DNA from: an uncultured Bacteroidota bacterium
GTDB lineage: Bacteria; Bacteroidota; Bacteroidia; UKL13-3
Length of the DNA: 10,820 bases
Direction of reading: 5' to 3'
NCBI GenBank assembly: GCA_903898215.1
Contig: CAIUEQ010000150.1
Coordinates: forward strand, 1-10,820
Under the pieces are notes generated by a model. It ran no database searches. It worked only from the letters and a program-made list of their open reading frames with translations, and was not told the origin of the DNA. The position numbers and the translations under genes were made by a program. Shown piece after piece: positions 1 to 6,259 of this stretch (positions within the stretch are counted from its first letter, which is position 1; every line of letters starts with the position of its first letter).

Positions 1-540
1 AGAAATTTCGCGTGCTGCTATAATTACTTTTGGTAAACCTAAATTTTGCACGCCTGTTCTGATCCTATTCAAATTACTAAGTTCAAGAATATCAAAATCA
101 GCCAAACGTATTTCACTGCATATGCGCTCGGTGGCAATTGTTAGTGCAATAGAATGACCTACTGATAATCCTATTATTCCAACTTTTTTATCTGATAAAA
201 TTTTTATCTCATCTGGCGTTATTTTATGTTTATTTCTATTTGTTCTTAACTCAACAAATTCATCTTTATCAAGAATATGTATTAGATTTTTATTCCAAGG
301 ATAATACACCCAAACACCATAATTGTCAGCTGAAGTATGATTAATATGATCTGCTATCAGTTTAGTATAATCTTGTTCTAATAATATTTTTTCAGGATTT
401 CGAGATTTTATTAATTCTCTAAGTTGAGAATTGATCGTATCAATAACATTTATAGAACCATCATTTTTAAGCTCCCCTAATGATTTAGCATTTTCAGGAA
501 AAATAAATATTGGTTTGTATTGATAAGATTTTTTTTCCAT
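1..540 (-). CDS. Rv1355c/MoeY-like ThiF-family adenylyltransferase, N-terminal part (3' end outside window)
   Basis: The frame opens at an ATG (538-540, reverse strand) and stays open to base 1, giving 180 codons without a stop. The protein has a leader domain (about residues 1-110, with a VWVYYPW motif near 76-82). A ThiF/E1 Rossmann fold follows: glycine-rich GIIGLSVG at 121-128, then LADFD with Asp148 and Asp150, and LSNLNR at 154-159, matching the ATP-binding DxDxVExSNLNRQ region of E1-like enzymes. Lys171 sits where family members keep a conserved lysine. ThiF/MoeB/E1 enzymes adenylate a C-terminal carboxylate. From memory, this leader plus ThiF order matches the long Rv1355c (MoeY) family, whose members usually continue into a nitroreductase-like domain; that part would lie beyond the left edge and is not seen. 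The substrate is unknown and a role in molybdopterin synthesis is not established. The gene diverges from the response regulator at 641. Confidence 0.85.
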   Translation of the reverse strand, partial: MEKKSYQYKPIFIFPENAKSLGELKNDGSINVIDTINSQLRELIKSRNPEKILLEQDYTKLIADHINHTSADNYGVWVYYPWNKNLIHILDKDEFVELRTNRNKHKITPDEIKILSDKKVGIIGLSVGHSIALTIATERICSEIRLADFDILELSNLNRIRTGVQNLGLPKVIIAAREIS

Positions 541-640
541 TTTAGCTAAGTTTTTCACTTAAAACGAATGTGTGGTATTTGACTATTTATTTGCGAAAAA
601 TAACTATTTGTTCTAAATTTCCGCTTTTTATTTATTAAAT
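541..640. promoter_or_regulatory. Divergent intergenic spacer with three TATTTG motifs and a 21-base-spaced direct repeat
   Basis: This 100-base A+T-rich spacer separates two divergent start codons, so promoters for both the ThiF-family gene and the response regulator must lie here or inside the coding ends. TATTTG occurs at 576-581, 588-593 and 605-610. ACTATTT is repeated at 582-588 and 603-609, exactly 21 bases apart (two helical turns). None of the TTTG blocks has TA at the right distance to be a perfect TAnnTTTG Bacteroidota -7 box, so no promoter is placed. The repeats may be a regulator site or chance in A+T-rich DNA. Confidence 0.3.
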
Positions 641-1108
641 ATGGCTGATAAAATGATTAGTATACTATACATTGACGATGAATTGAACAATCTTCAATCA
701 TTTATGGCAAACTTCAGACTTAGGTACAATATTCATATTGCTATCAGTGGAGAAGAGGCCAAAAACATTTTAAAGAATAATCCAGAAATCGAAATCATCA
801 TTACGGATCAACGAATGCCGAATATGACCGGTGTTGAATTTTTAGAATCCATAATAGATGAATTTCCAAACCCAATAAGAATGCTGTTGACTGGTTATGC
901 TGATATGAGTGCTGTAGTTGATGCCGTTAACAAAGGAAAAATATTTCATTATATGAGCAAGCCATGGAATGAAGAGGAAATCATAAAAGTGGTTGAAGTT
1001 GCTCACGAACTCTATTCTAAAAAAATCCAAGAAAAGCAGTTCACAGAAAATGTTGTAACAGTTAACAGTCAATTGGAATTTTTACTAAGGCAGAAATTAC
1101 TTTCGTAA
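641..1108 (+). CDS. Stand-alone receiver-domain response regulator
   Basis: This 155-residue cytoplasmic protein is almost entirely a CheY-like receiver domain (about residues 6-122). The full active site is present: acidic pair Asp12-Asp13, phospho-acceptor Asp56 in ITDQRMP, Thr84 in LLTGY, switch aromatic Tyr104, and Lys107 in SKPWN. The DQRMPxMTGVEFL signature resembles receivers of the RpfG/HD-GYP type, but no HD-GYP, GGDEF or DNA-binding output domain follows. Instead a charged helix (about 122-155) ends in QLEFLLRQKLLS, probably a dimerisation or signalling helix. It should accept phosphate from a histidine kinase, but none is encoded here, so the partner is unknown. The start at 641 gives a compact N-terminus before beta-1; Met5 is an alternative. 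It is divergent from the ThiF-family gene, which may point to shared regulation, and its stop lies 4 bases from the end of the lipoprotein gene. Confidence 0.93.
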   Translation: MADKMISILYIDDELNNLQSFMANFRLRYNIHIAISGEEAKNILKNNPEIEIIITDQRMPNMTGVEFLESIIDEFPNPIRMLLTGYADMSAVVDAVNKGKIFHYMSKPWNEEEIIKVVEVAHELYSKKIQEKQFTENVVTVNSQLEFLLRQKLLS

Positions 1109-1112
1109 TACT

Positions 1113-1295
1113 CTATTTCAAGTCCTTATTATTTTGCATTTCAAACCTCTTTTTATCCTGATCCAATTTATCCTGTTTTTCTTTTAATTCCTGTTTTTTT
1201 CGTGACATCTCAGAAGCATTTTTTGAACTTCCACATGATGCGATTACTCCCAAAATTGTAATAAATAGAAGTGATTTAAAAAGAAGTGATTTCAT
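1113..1295 (-). CDS. Small coiled-coil lipoprotein, hypothetical
   Basis: This 60-residue protein has a type II (lipoprotein) signal: Lys2 and Lys7, a hydrophobic stretch about residues 8-19, and a lipobox IASC with the lipidated cysteine at 21. The mature part is about 40 highly charged residues in Lys, Glu, Asp and Gln. Met30, Leu37, Leu44 and Phe51 are spaced exactly seven apart, which suggests an amphipathic helix or coiled coil, and the chain ends in lysine. The layout recalls short helical envelope lipoproteins such as Lpp, but no homology is claimed and the opposite heptad face is polar. Gly22-Ser23-Ser24 after the cysteine does not decide between inner and outer membrane. The gene is last in the minus-strand run, 44 bases after the DUF2027-Smr gene, and converges on the response regulator with a 4-base gap. 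Function is unknown. Confidence 0.75.
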   Translation of the reverse strand: MKSLLFKSLLFITILGVIASCGSSKNASEMSRKKQELKEKQDKLDQDKKRFEMQNNKDLK

Positions 1296-1339
1296 AATAG
1301 AGTTTTAAAATGTAAATGTACTAAAGCATTATTTAAAAA

Positions 1340-2284
1340 TCAATTCAAAAAAACTTCGGTTGCTCCTCCTCCATATTTAAACATATCAGCATCTTGAAAA
1401 GAAACTACAATTTGCTTTTGTAATGTTAGAAAATTTCTGATTTTATTTTTCAGGAAATGATTACCAATACCATGAATAAATACGATCGATTTCATTTTAT
1501 GAACATGAGCCATATCCAAACTTTTTGTAAAAGCTTCCATTTGGGCAGCAATCATTTCAGTAGGAGTTAATGTTGAAATATTGTCAACTAAATTCTCAAT
1601 ATGTAAATCAACAATTGATTTCGGTTCTTTATCTAATGAAATTTTCTCAACTGCTTTTTCCGAAAAATCCTTTTCTTGAAGTTTCTTCAGATCGATAGGT
1701 TTTAAGTTTACCGTTTCAAGTTTAAAAAAATAGGCTTGCCTGTTTAAGAAAAAAACATATTTATAAGAACCATGAAATTCTTTAGCATTAAAAGTTAATA
1801 CCTGATGTATCGGTTGTGAAAGTTTTTCAGGCTTTTGATTTATTCTAATGATTTGGAAATTAAATTTTGGCCAAGTGCTAAAATTTTCAAGATCATAAGT
1901 TCCTAATTCGATAGTTTCATTTAATAATAATCTACCTGATTTTTTTAAAGAAACACCTTGTTTATTTTCTTCAAAAAAAGCAAATAATATTTCTTCAGAA
2001 TCGTTATTGAATAGTTTTAAATCAAGTAACACATCATTTAGTCTATCGAATGCCACAAATACTCCTTGATTAGTTGAAGTTTCTTTACTTACGGCCTTTT
2101 CAACAATAATGGAGGTTTCATTTTTCTGTATTCCTGAAACTTTTACTAATTGAGAAAGAGGCACAGGAATTTCAAAATCATCTTCAATAGTTACACCAGC
2201 AATATTGCCATTTATGGCTGTTACAATACCTGCTAAGTTTTCATTTAAAAACCGAACATCATCTCCCAATTTTATTTTACTCAT
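1340..2284 (-). CDS. DUF2027 and Smr domain-containing protein
   Basis: This 314-residue protein has no signal peptide and is expected in the cytoplasm. Residues 1-50 form a small beta-rich module (GDDVRFLNENLAGIV) like the N-terminus of DUF2027 proteins. About 70-195 is the rest of the DUF2027-type beta-sandwich region, followed by a charged linker (196-222). Residues 223-314 are a C-terminal Smr domain with DLH at 226-228, HGIG at 271-274 and a terminal GGGATEV at 305-311. Smr domains, as in MutS2, have nuclease or nicking activity, and related domains act on RNA. The stand-alone DUF2027-Smr proteins of Bacteroidota have no settled function, so a nuclease role is inference. The ATG shares ATGA with the stop of the upstream exported-protein gene, which indicates translational coupling. 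Confidence 0.88.
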   Translation of the reverse strand: MSKIKLGDDVRFLNENLAGIVTAINGNIAGVTIEDDFEIPVPLSQLVKVSGIQKNETSIIVEKAVSKETSTNQGVFVAFDRLNDVLLDLKLFNNDSEEILFAFFEENKQGVSLKKSGRLLLNETIELGTYDLENFSTWPKFNFQIIRINQKPEKLSQPIHQVLTFNAKEFHGSYKYVFFLNRQAYFFKLETVNLKPIDLKKLQEKDFSEKAVEKISLDKEPKSIVDLHIENLVDNISTLTPTEMIAAQMEAFTKSLDMAHVHKMKSIVFIHGIGNHFLKNKIRNFLTLQKQIVVSFQDADMFKYGGGATEVFLN

Positions 2285-3045
2285 CTATCAGTTAGTGTTA
2301 TTATTTCTTTTAATTTATTTGCTAAAACAATAATATATTTATCATTAATCTCTTTTACTGAGTTTTCATTTTCTCCTTTAATCGTAAGCGTTTCTGCACG
2401 CAATAGATTTCCACTTTTATCAAACAAATTATAATGTATCGTAAACTCACGGGTATATTTTTGCTTCATCCATTCGAGGGTATTTTTATTGCTTGTATTT
2501 ATTTCAAATTGGGTGATAAATAAAATATACTTCTCATTGTATTTACTGAACAGGTTTTTAAAAACATCTGGATCACCTATCATTCCAAGCATAACTGCTG
2601 AATCACTTACCCAAAAAGTTTGCTTTTTTGTTTTGTGAGAAAATTGATCCATAAATTTTTTCACCGATGATTTTTCATCTACGCCTTTTTCTTTAGCAAA
2701 CTCCTGTTTCATTTCTTTTGAATAAACAGTGTAGCGGGTTGCTCCGTATATTCTTGCCAAATCTTCTTCACCATTTAAACTTGTTGCCCTCATCAAACTT
2801 ATTGCATCAAACTGAGCAAGTAATTGATGGTAAACATTTGCCTCAACATTATTCCTCATTTCATTTCTAATTTTCCTTTCGTTATTATTAGAAAAGTGAG
2901 CGATGTCCTGATCTGCATCTGAAAAATACATCATGCTTTGGTAAGGAATAATTACAATTCTGGATGAATTGAAAGAAGAATCTTTTTGTGCAAAAACAGA
3001 GGAGTAAATAAATAGCAAACAAAAATACAGGAGTTGTTTTTTCAT
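2281..3045 (-). CDS. Exported protein of unknown function
   Basis: This 254-residue protein begins with a clear type I signal peptide: Lys2-Lys3, a hydrophobic core about residues 5-18, and a likely cut after VFA at 19. There is no lipobox and no later membrane helix, so it should be periplasmic or loosely outer-membrane associated. The mature part starts with a beta-strand pattern, RIVIIPYQSMMYFSDADQDI (about 29-48), similar to conserved hypothetical proteins of Bacteroidota that I recall but cannot name. A charged helical middle follows, then a beta-rich C-terminal third (FEINTSNKNTLEW, FTIHYNLFDKSG). CsgG- or TolB-like folds also begin with a VIIPF-type strand, but that resemblance is too weak for a call. 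Its last four bases overlap the start of the DUF2027-Smr gene. It begins 71 bases after the rseP-like gene ends. Confidence 0.82.
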   Translation of the reverse strand: MKKQLLYFCLLFIYSSVFAQKDSSFNSSRIVIIPYQSMMYFSDADQDIAHFSNNNERKIRNEMRNNVEANVYHQLLAQFDAISLMRATSLNGEEDLARIYGATRYTVYSKEMKQEFAKEKGVDEKSSVKKFMDQFSHKTKKQTFWVSDSAVMLGMIGDPDVFKNLFSKYNEKYILFITQFEINTSNKNTLEWMKQKYTREFTIHYNLFDKSGNLLRAETLTIKGENENSVKEINDKYIIVLANKLKEIITLTDR

Positions 3046-3116
3046 AATAGATTGAATGAGAATTCGAAAATAAACAATTCAATTCATCATGAAATGAACA
3101 TACAAACAAGTAGTGT

Positions 3117-4442
3117 TTATTTAAATATCAATTGAAAAATATCGTTACCAAAAATCAGCACCATAAGTGATAGAAGTATCACCATTCCAACAGTTTGAAT
3201 ACGTTCCATCCATTTGTCGCTTAAAGGTCGGCCAATAATCATTTCAATCAAAAGTAAAACAACATGTCCACCATCAAGTGCAGGAATTGGTAAAATATTC
3301 ATAAATGCTAAGCCTAAAGAAATTAAAGCTGTAAATAACCAAAACCTACTCCAAATCCATTCGCCACCATAAAATTTTGCAATACCTATAGGACCTTGAA
3401 CAGCTTTGTTTGCAGGAATATCTCCATTAAAAATTTTACCCCAACCTTTAATTTGAAGTGAAATAGTTGCGGCAGCTTTCTTTGCCCCCATGGGAATTGA
3501 TTGAAAGAAACCGTATTGAATCGAATCAAAAGCTAAATCATTTGAACCAATTCCTATTCCAATTTTACCATCCTTGTCAACAGCTACATCTACTTTTACT
3601 GTATCCGTACCACGTAATAAAGTGAAAGTTGTTTTTGAATCAGCATGTTGCTTTAACAATTTTTGAAACTCATCAAAAAACTGAAATGAATTTGTATCAA
3701 CTGCTATAATTCTATCGTCAGTTTTTATACCGGCTTTTTCGGCACCATTATTTGGAACAACCTGTCCAACAAAAAAAGCTTGTCGAGGTGATAAGAAATT
3801 ATCTTTTTCTTCCTCCGAAAATCTTTTGATAAAATTTTGAGGTAATTTAATCTCAACTTTCTCTCCGTTTCTATCAATTTGATAAACCGTTTTCTCCCCA
3901 AGAATTGCGTCAATATCTAGAGCATCATTGAAATATTTTATTTCTTTTCCATTTACAGAAACAATTTTATCACCAAGTTTAAAACCTATCTCTTCAGCAT
4001 ATTTTGAAGGAACGATGCCATGTTGAACGGAAGAGTTTAATAAAGATTTTTCACCATAATGATAGGTAATCATTGCAAAAATAAAAATCCCTGTAAGTAT
4101 ATTCATTACAACTCCACCAATCATCACAATTAATCTTTGCCAAGCTGGCTTGCTTCTAAATTCCCATGATTCGGCAGGCAACTTCATTGCCTCTTTATCC
4201 ATACTTTCGTCAATCATTCCGGCAATTTTTACATAACCACCTAAAGGTAACCAACCGATTCCCCATTCGGTATCGCCAATTTTTTTGCTGTATATTTTCT
4301 TGCCCCAGGCATCAAAAAAAAGATAGAATTTTTCGACTTTTATTCCAAAAGCCCTGGCTGCTAAATAATGACCTAATTCGTGAAGTATTACTAAAATTGA
4401 TATGCCCGCAATTAGTTGGGCCGCCATGATTAATCCTTGCAT
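3117..4442 (-). CDS. rseP: RseP-like site-2 zinc metalloprotease (M50)
   Basis: This 441-residue polytopic inner-membrane protein is an intramembrane protease that cuts membrane substrates such as anti-sigma factors after a first periplasmic cleavage. The zinc motif HELGH is at 21-25 in the first membrane segment. The third metal ligand is Asp390 in NILPIPALDGGH (382-393), in a later membrane segment. Other hydrophobic segments lie at about 103-125, 365-385 and 415-435. Between them are two PDZ-like domains, about 130-200 and 215-295, the second ending before the family motif GPIGIA (350-355). The length suits RseP (about 440-450). The start at 4442 places HExxH in the first helix as expected; Met6 is an alternative. 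It lies 100 bases after dxr, a common pairing. The natural substrate in this organism is not visible, because no rseA or sigma-factor gene is in the window. Confidence 0.95.
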   Translation of the reverse strand: MQGLIMAAQLIAGISILVILHELGHYLAARAFGIKVEKFYLFFDAWGKKIYSKKIGDTEWGIGWLPLGGYVKIAGMIDESMDKEAMKLPAESWEFRSKPAWQRLIVMIGGVVMNILTGIFIFAMITYHYGEKSLLNSSVQHGIVPSKYAEEIGFKLGDKIVSVNGKEIKYFNDALDIDAILGEKTVYQIDRNGEKVEIKLPQNFIKRFSEEEKDNFLSPRQAFFVGQVVPNNGAEKAGIKTDDRIIAVDTNSFQFFDEFQKLLKQHADSKTTFTLLRGTDTVKVDVAVDKDGKIGIGIGSNDLAFDSIQYGFFQSIPMGAKKAAATISLQIKGWGKIFNGDIPANKAVQGPIGIAKFYGGEWIWSRFWLFTALISLGLAFMNILPIPALDGGHVVLLLIEMIIGRPLSDKWMERIQTVGMVILLSLMVLIFGNDIFQLIFK

Positions 4443-4542
4443 TGTATTTATTAGCGTTAATTATTTGTTATTAGTTCAAGCAAAATGAAGAACTATTATA
4501 AAATTTAAGGTTGCGAAAATAGTTTATTAAAATGAATAAAAT
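4443..4542 (-). promoter_or_regulatory. dxr-rseP spacer, possible weak promoter for rseP
   Basis: At 100 bases this is the longest gap in the minus-strand run, long enough for its own promoter. On the minus strand TCATTTTG (bases 4481-4488) matches the Bacteroidota -7 consensus TAnnTTTG at all but one fixed position and lies about 39 bases upstream of the rseP start. No convincing -33 TTG accompanies it and no strong terminator hairpin is seen, so read-through from dxr is equally plausible. Confidence 0.2.
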
Positions 4543-5700
4543 TTAATGGATAAAAGTTGCTGCAATTTTCCGTGTCTCGATATCAGTATTAACGTAATCT
4601 TCGAGAGTTGGTTTTTGAATAAATGAAACAGCGTTCATACATTTTTCATTCAATTCGGCAATTTGAAGAAATTTTATTTTATCTGACAAAAATGCTTCTA
4701 CCATTATTTCGTTAGCAGCATTTAAGATACACGCCATATTACCTCCATTATTCATGGCTTCGTAAGCCAAAGATAAATTCCTAAAAGTATCCTTATCAGG
4801 CTGTTCAAATGTGAGTGAATTAATTTCAGAAAACGACATTCGTTTGAAATCCGATTTCATCCTTTCTGGAAAAAAGAACGCATAATGTATGGGCAAATTC
4901 ATATCAGGTAAACCCATTTGAGCTTTGATGCACCCATCGTTAAATTCAACCATGCTATGAATAATGCTTTGAGGATGAACTACCACATCAATCTGATCAG
5001 GATTTAAACCAAATAACCACTTGGCTTCAATTACTTCAAAACCCTTATTCATCAATGTTGCAGAGTCGATGGTAATCTTAGCACCCATATTCCAATTCGG
5101 ATGTTTGAGAGCTTGCAGTTTGGTAATTTCTAATAATTGATCACTTTTTTTTCCTCTAAATGGACCACCCGAAGCAGTTAAAATAACTTTTTCAATGGCA
5201 TTTAAATTTTCGCCTACCAAACATTGAAAAATTGCTGAATGTTCAGAATCTACAGGAATAATTTCAACATTATTTTCAGCGCAAAGTTGTGTAATCAATT
5301 CACCTGCAACAACCAACGTTTCTTTGTTGGCAAGAGCAATTCGTTTTTTATTTTTAATGGCTTTGATTGTTGGCTGCAAACCACTGTAACCAACCATTGC
5401 CGTAAGTACCGTATCAGCTGAAGTAATATCCATCACATCAGCAATTGACTGAGCTCCTGCAAAAACTTTGATATCAAAATCGGCTAAAGCATCTTTTACA
5501 ATCTGGTATTTTTTTTCATCAGCAATTACAACATGGCTAGGATTAAATTCTTTAGCCTGAGCAATTAACAAATCAGCATTATTGTTAGCAGTTAATACTT
5601 CAATTTCAATCTTATCCGGATTTGCTCTAGCAATATCCAACGCTTGTGTACCAATGCTTCCGGTGCTTCCGAGAATTGCTATTTTTTTCTTTTGTGTCAT
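4543..5700 (-). CDS. dxr: 1-deoxy-D-xylulose 5-phosphate reductoisomerase
   Basis: This cytoplasmic enzyme converts 1-deoxy-D-xylulose 5-phosphate to 2-C-methyl-D-erythritol 4-phosphate using NADPH and a divalent metal, the first committed step of the MEP isoprenoid pathway. The 385-residue length is normal. The NADPH-binding loop GSTGSIGTQ is at 11-19, followed by NKETLVVAGE (125-134). The metal site PVDSEH (149-154) supplies Asp151 and Glu153, and Glu222 in MNKGFE (217-222) is the third ligand, with Asn218 and Lys219 binding substrate. The flap region LTASGGPFRG (174-183), HPNWNMG (200-206), VVHPQSIIHSMVEF (240-253) and QMGLPDMNLPI (261-271) are all intact. It follows the ORF6N gene after a 38-base spacer that contains a repeat fragment, and rseP follows it. 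Its presence implies the MEP rather than the mevalonate route. Confidence 0.97.
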   Translation of the reverse strand: MTQKKKIAILGSTGSIGTQALDIARANPDKIEIEVLTANNNADLLIAQAKEFNPSHVVIADEKKYQIVKDALADFDIKVFAGAQSIADVMDITSADTVLTAMVGYSGLQPTIKAIKNKKRIALANKETLVVAGELITQLCAENNVEIIPVDSEHSAIFQCLVGENLNAIEKVILTASGGPFRGKKSDQLLEITKLQALKHPNWNMGAKITIDSATLMNKGFEVIEAKWLFGLNPDQIDVVVHPQSIIHSMVEFNDGCIKAQMGLPDMNLPIHYAFFFPERMKSDFKRMSFSEINSLTFEQPDKDTFRNLSLAYEAMNNGGNMACILNAANEIMVEAFLSDKIKFLQIAELNEKCMNAVSFIQKPTLEDYVNTDIETRKIAATFIH

Positions 5701-5712
5701 TTATTTTAAATG

Positions 5713-5735
5713 CTGAGGTGCAAAGTACGCAGAGT
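5713..5735. repeat. CGCAGAG/GCAAAG-type dispersed repeat fragment
   Basis: The 38-base spacer between the ORF6N stop and the dxr start contains GAGGTGCAAAGTACGCAGAG (5715-5734). This resembles the CACAAAGGCACAAA...GCACAGAG block at 9326-9349 and, from memory, the GCAAAGG/CGCAGAG repeats scattered between genes in many Bacteroidota genomes. Only a partial unit is present and no inverted or target-site repeats were found around it. Assignment to one repeat family is inference from the shared AGG..CAAA..CAGAG pattern. Confidence 0.45.
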
Positions 5736-5738
5736 TTT

Positions 5739-6242
5739 TTATTTACGAAAACCAATCACTTTTCTTGGTTTGTTTTCTTCAACAATTAATTGCTTGATGG
5801 CTTCAAATATAACATGAAATTGTTCGTCATATTTATTCTCCATGTCGTTGATCTTTTTTGCCAATTCTTTATTTGATGTCATTAATTTCCTCAATTGAAC
5901 AAATGTTCGCATGATGGCAATGTTCACTTCAATTGCTCTTTCAGATTTTAAAATCCCCGAAAGCATTGCCACACCTTGTTCGGTAAATGCATATGGTTGA
6001 TAACGAATACCTCCCCAACTTGAGGTCACAAATTGTGACCTCAAGTTGTTCCATTCTATAGTAGAAAGTTCAAACATAAAATCGTCAGGAAAACGAATAA
6101 TGTTCCTTTTAACTGTTTGCTTCAAGACTTTTGTTTCCACTCCATAAAGTGTTGCCAAATCAAAATCGAGCATTACCTGTTCGCCTCTAATAAAATGAAT
6201 TTGAGTTGCAATTGTTGTTTCTTTTAAGATGAGTTTGTTCAT
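5739..6242 (-). CDS. ORF6N-domain DNA-binding protein
   Basis: This 167-residue protein matches the ORF6N family as I know it. The domain spans about residues 10-115 and carries IRGEQVMLDFDLATLYGVET (18-37), VKRNIIRFPDDFMFEL (44-59), NLRSQFVTSSWGG (66-78) and FTEQGVAMLSG (86-96). A predicted helical tail (about 116-155) precedes a basic end, RKVIGFRK. ORF6N domains come from phage proteins and are thought to bind DNA; solitary copies like this are frequent in Bacteroidota chromosomes and have no settled function. The start at 6242 gives the usual short N-terminus and lies 17 bases after the GH3 stop. The gene interrupts an otherwise housekeeping run between GH3 and dxr, which suggests acquisition by transfer. 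A perfect inverted repeat lies inside it (6016-6048). It could be a self-regulating repressor-like protein or a remnant of a mobile unit. Confidence 0.9.
   Translation of the reverse strand: MNKLILKETTIATQIHFIRGEQVMLDFDLATLYGVETKVLKQTVKRNIIRFPDDFMFELSTIEWNNLRSQFVTSSWGGIRYQPYAFTEQGVAMLSGILKSERAIEVNIAIMRTFVQLRKLMTSNKELAKKINDMENKYDEQFHVIFEAIKQLIVEENKPRKVIGFRK
6016..6048. repeat. Perfect 16-base-arm inverted repeat inside the ORF6N gene
   Basis: Arms at 6016-6031 (starts CAACTTGAGG) and 6033-6048 (ends CCTCAAGTTG) are exact reverse complements around a single base at 6032. They fall in ORF6N codons 65-76, encoding NNLRSQFVTSSW. As RNA the segment would fold into about 15 base pairs closed by a 3-base loop, very unusual within a coding sequence. 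There is no U-run after it on the coding strand, so it does not look like a standard terminator. It could be a protein-binding site, a recombination or insertion target, or a structured mRNA element. Confidence 0.95.
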
Positions 6243-6259
6243 AGGTTTTAAGTTTGTTT

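Noticed and set aside
541..640. A perfect TAnnTTTG Bacteroidota -7 promoter box upstream of the response regulator
   Set aside because: Each of the three TTTG blocks has TA immediately before it rather than two bases upstream, so none matches the consensus; no promoter was placed.
1086..1130. Bidirectional terminator between the convergent response regulator and lipoprotein genes
   Set aside because: The gap is only 4 bases, and the best local stem (ATTAC/GTAAT around TTTC) is 5 base pairs with no G+C-rich core.
3046..3116. Terminator hairpin after rseP (AAACA/TGTTT and TTCAT/ATGAA short stems)
   Set aside because: Stems are only five base pairs and A+T-rich, which is expected by chance here.
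4166..4429. Plus-strand open frame of 87 codons opposite rseP, and similar open frames opposite or within other genes (842-1072, 2888-3109, 3725-3913, 5239-5421, 6543-6779, 7108-7395, 7779-8075, 9905-10117, 10400-10651)
   Set aside because: They overlap well-supported genes in other frames, have no recognisable domain or signal, and have compositions expected from antisense or shifted reading of real coding DNA.
6016..6048. Reading the ORF6N palindrome as a transcription terminator
   Set aside because: It lies in the middle of an intact coding sequence and no U-tract follows it on the coding strand; the downstream bases on the minus strand are G-rich (GGGGAGG).
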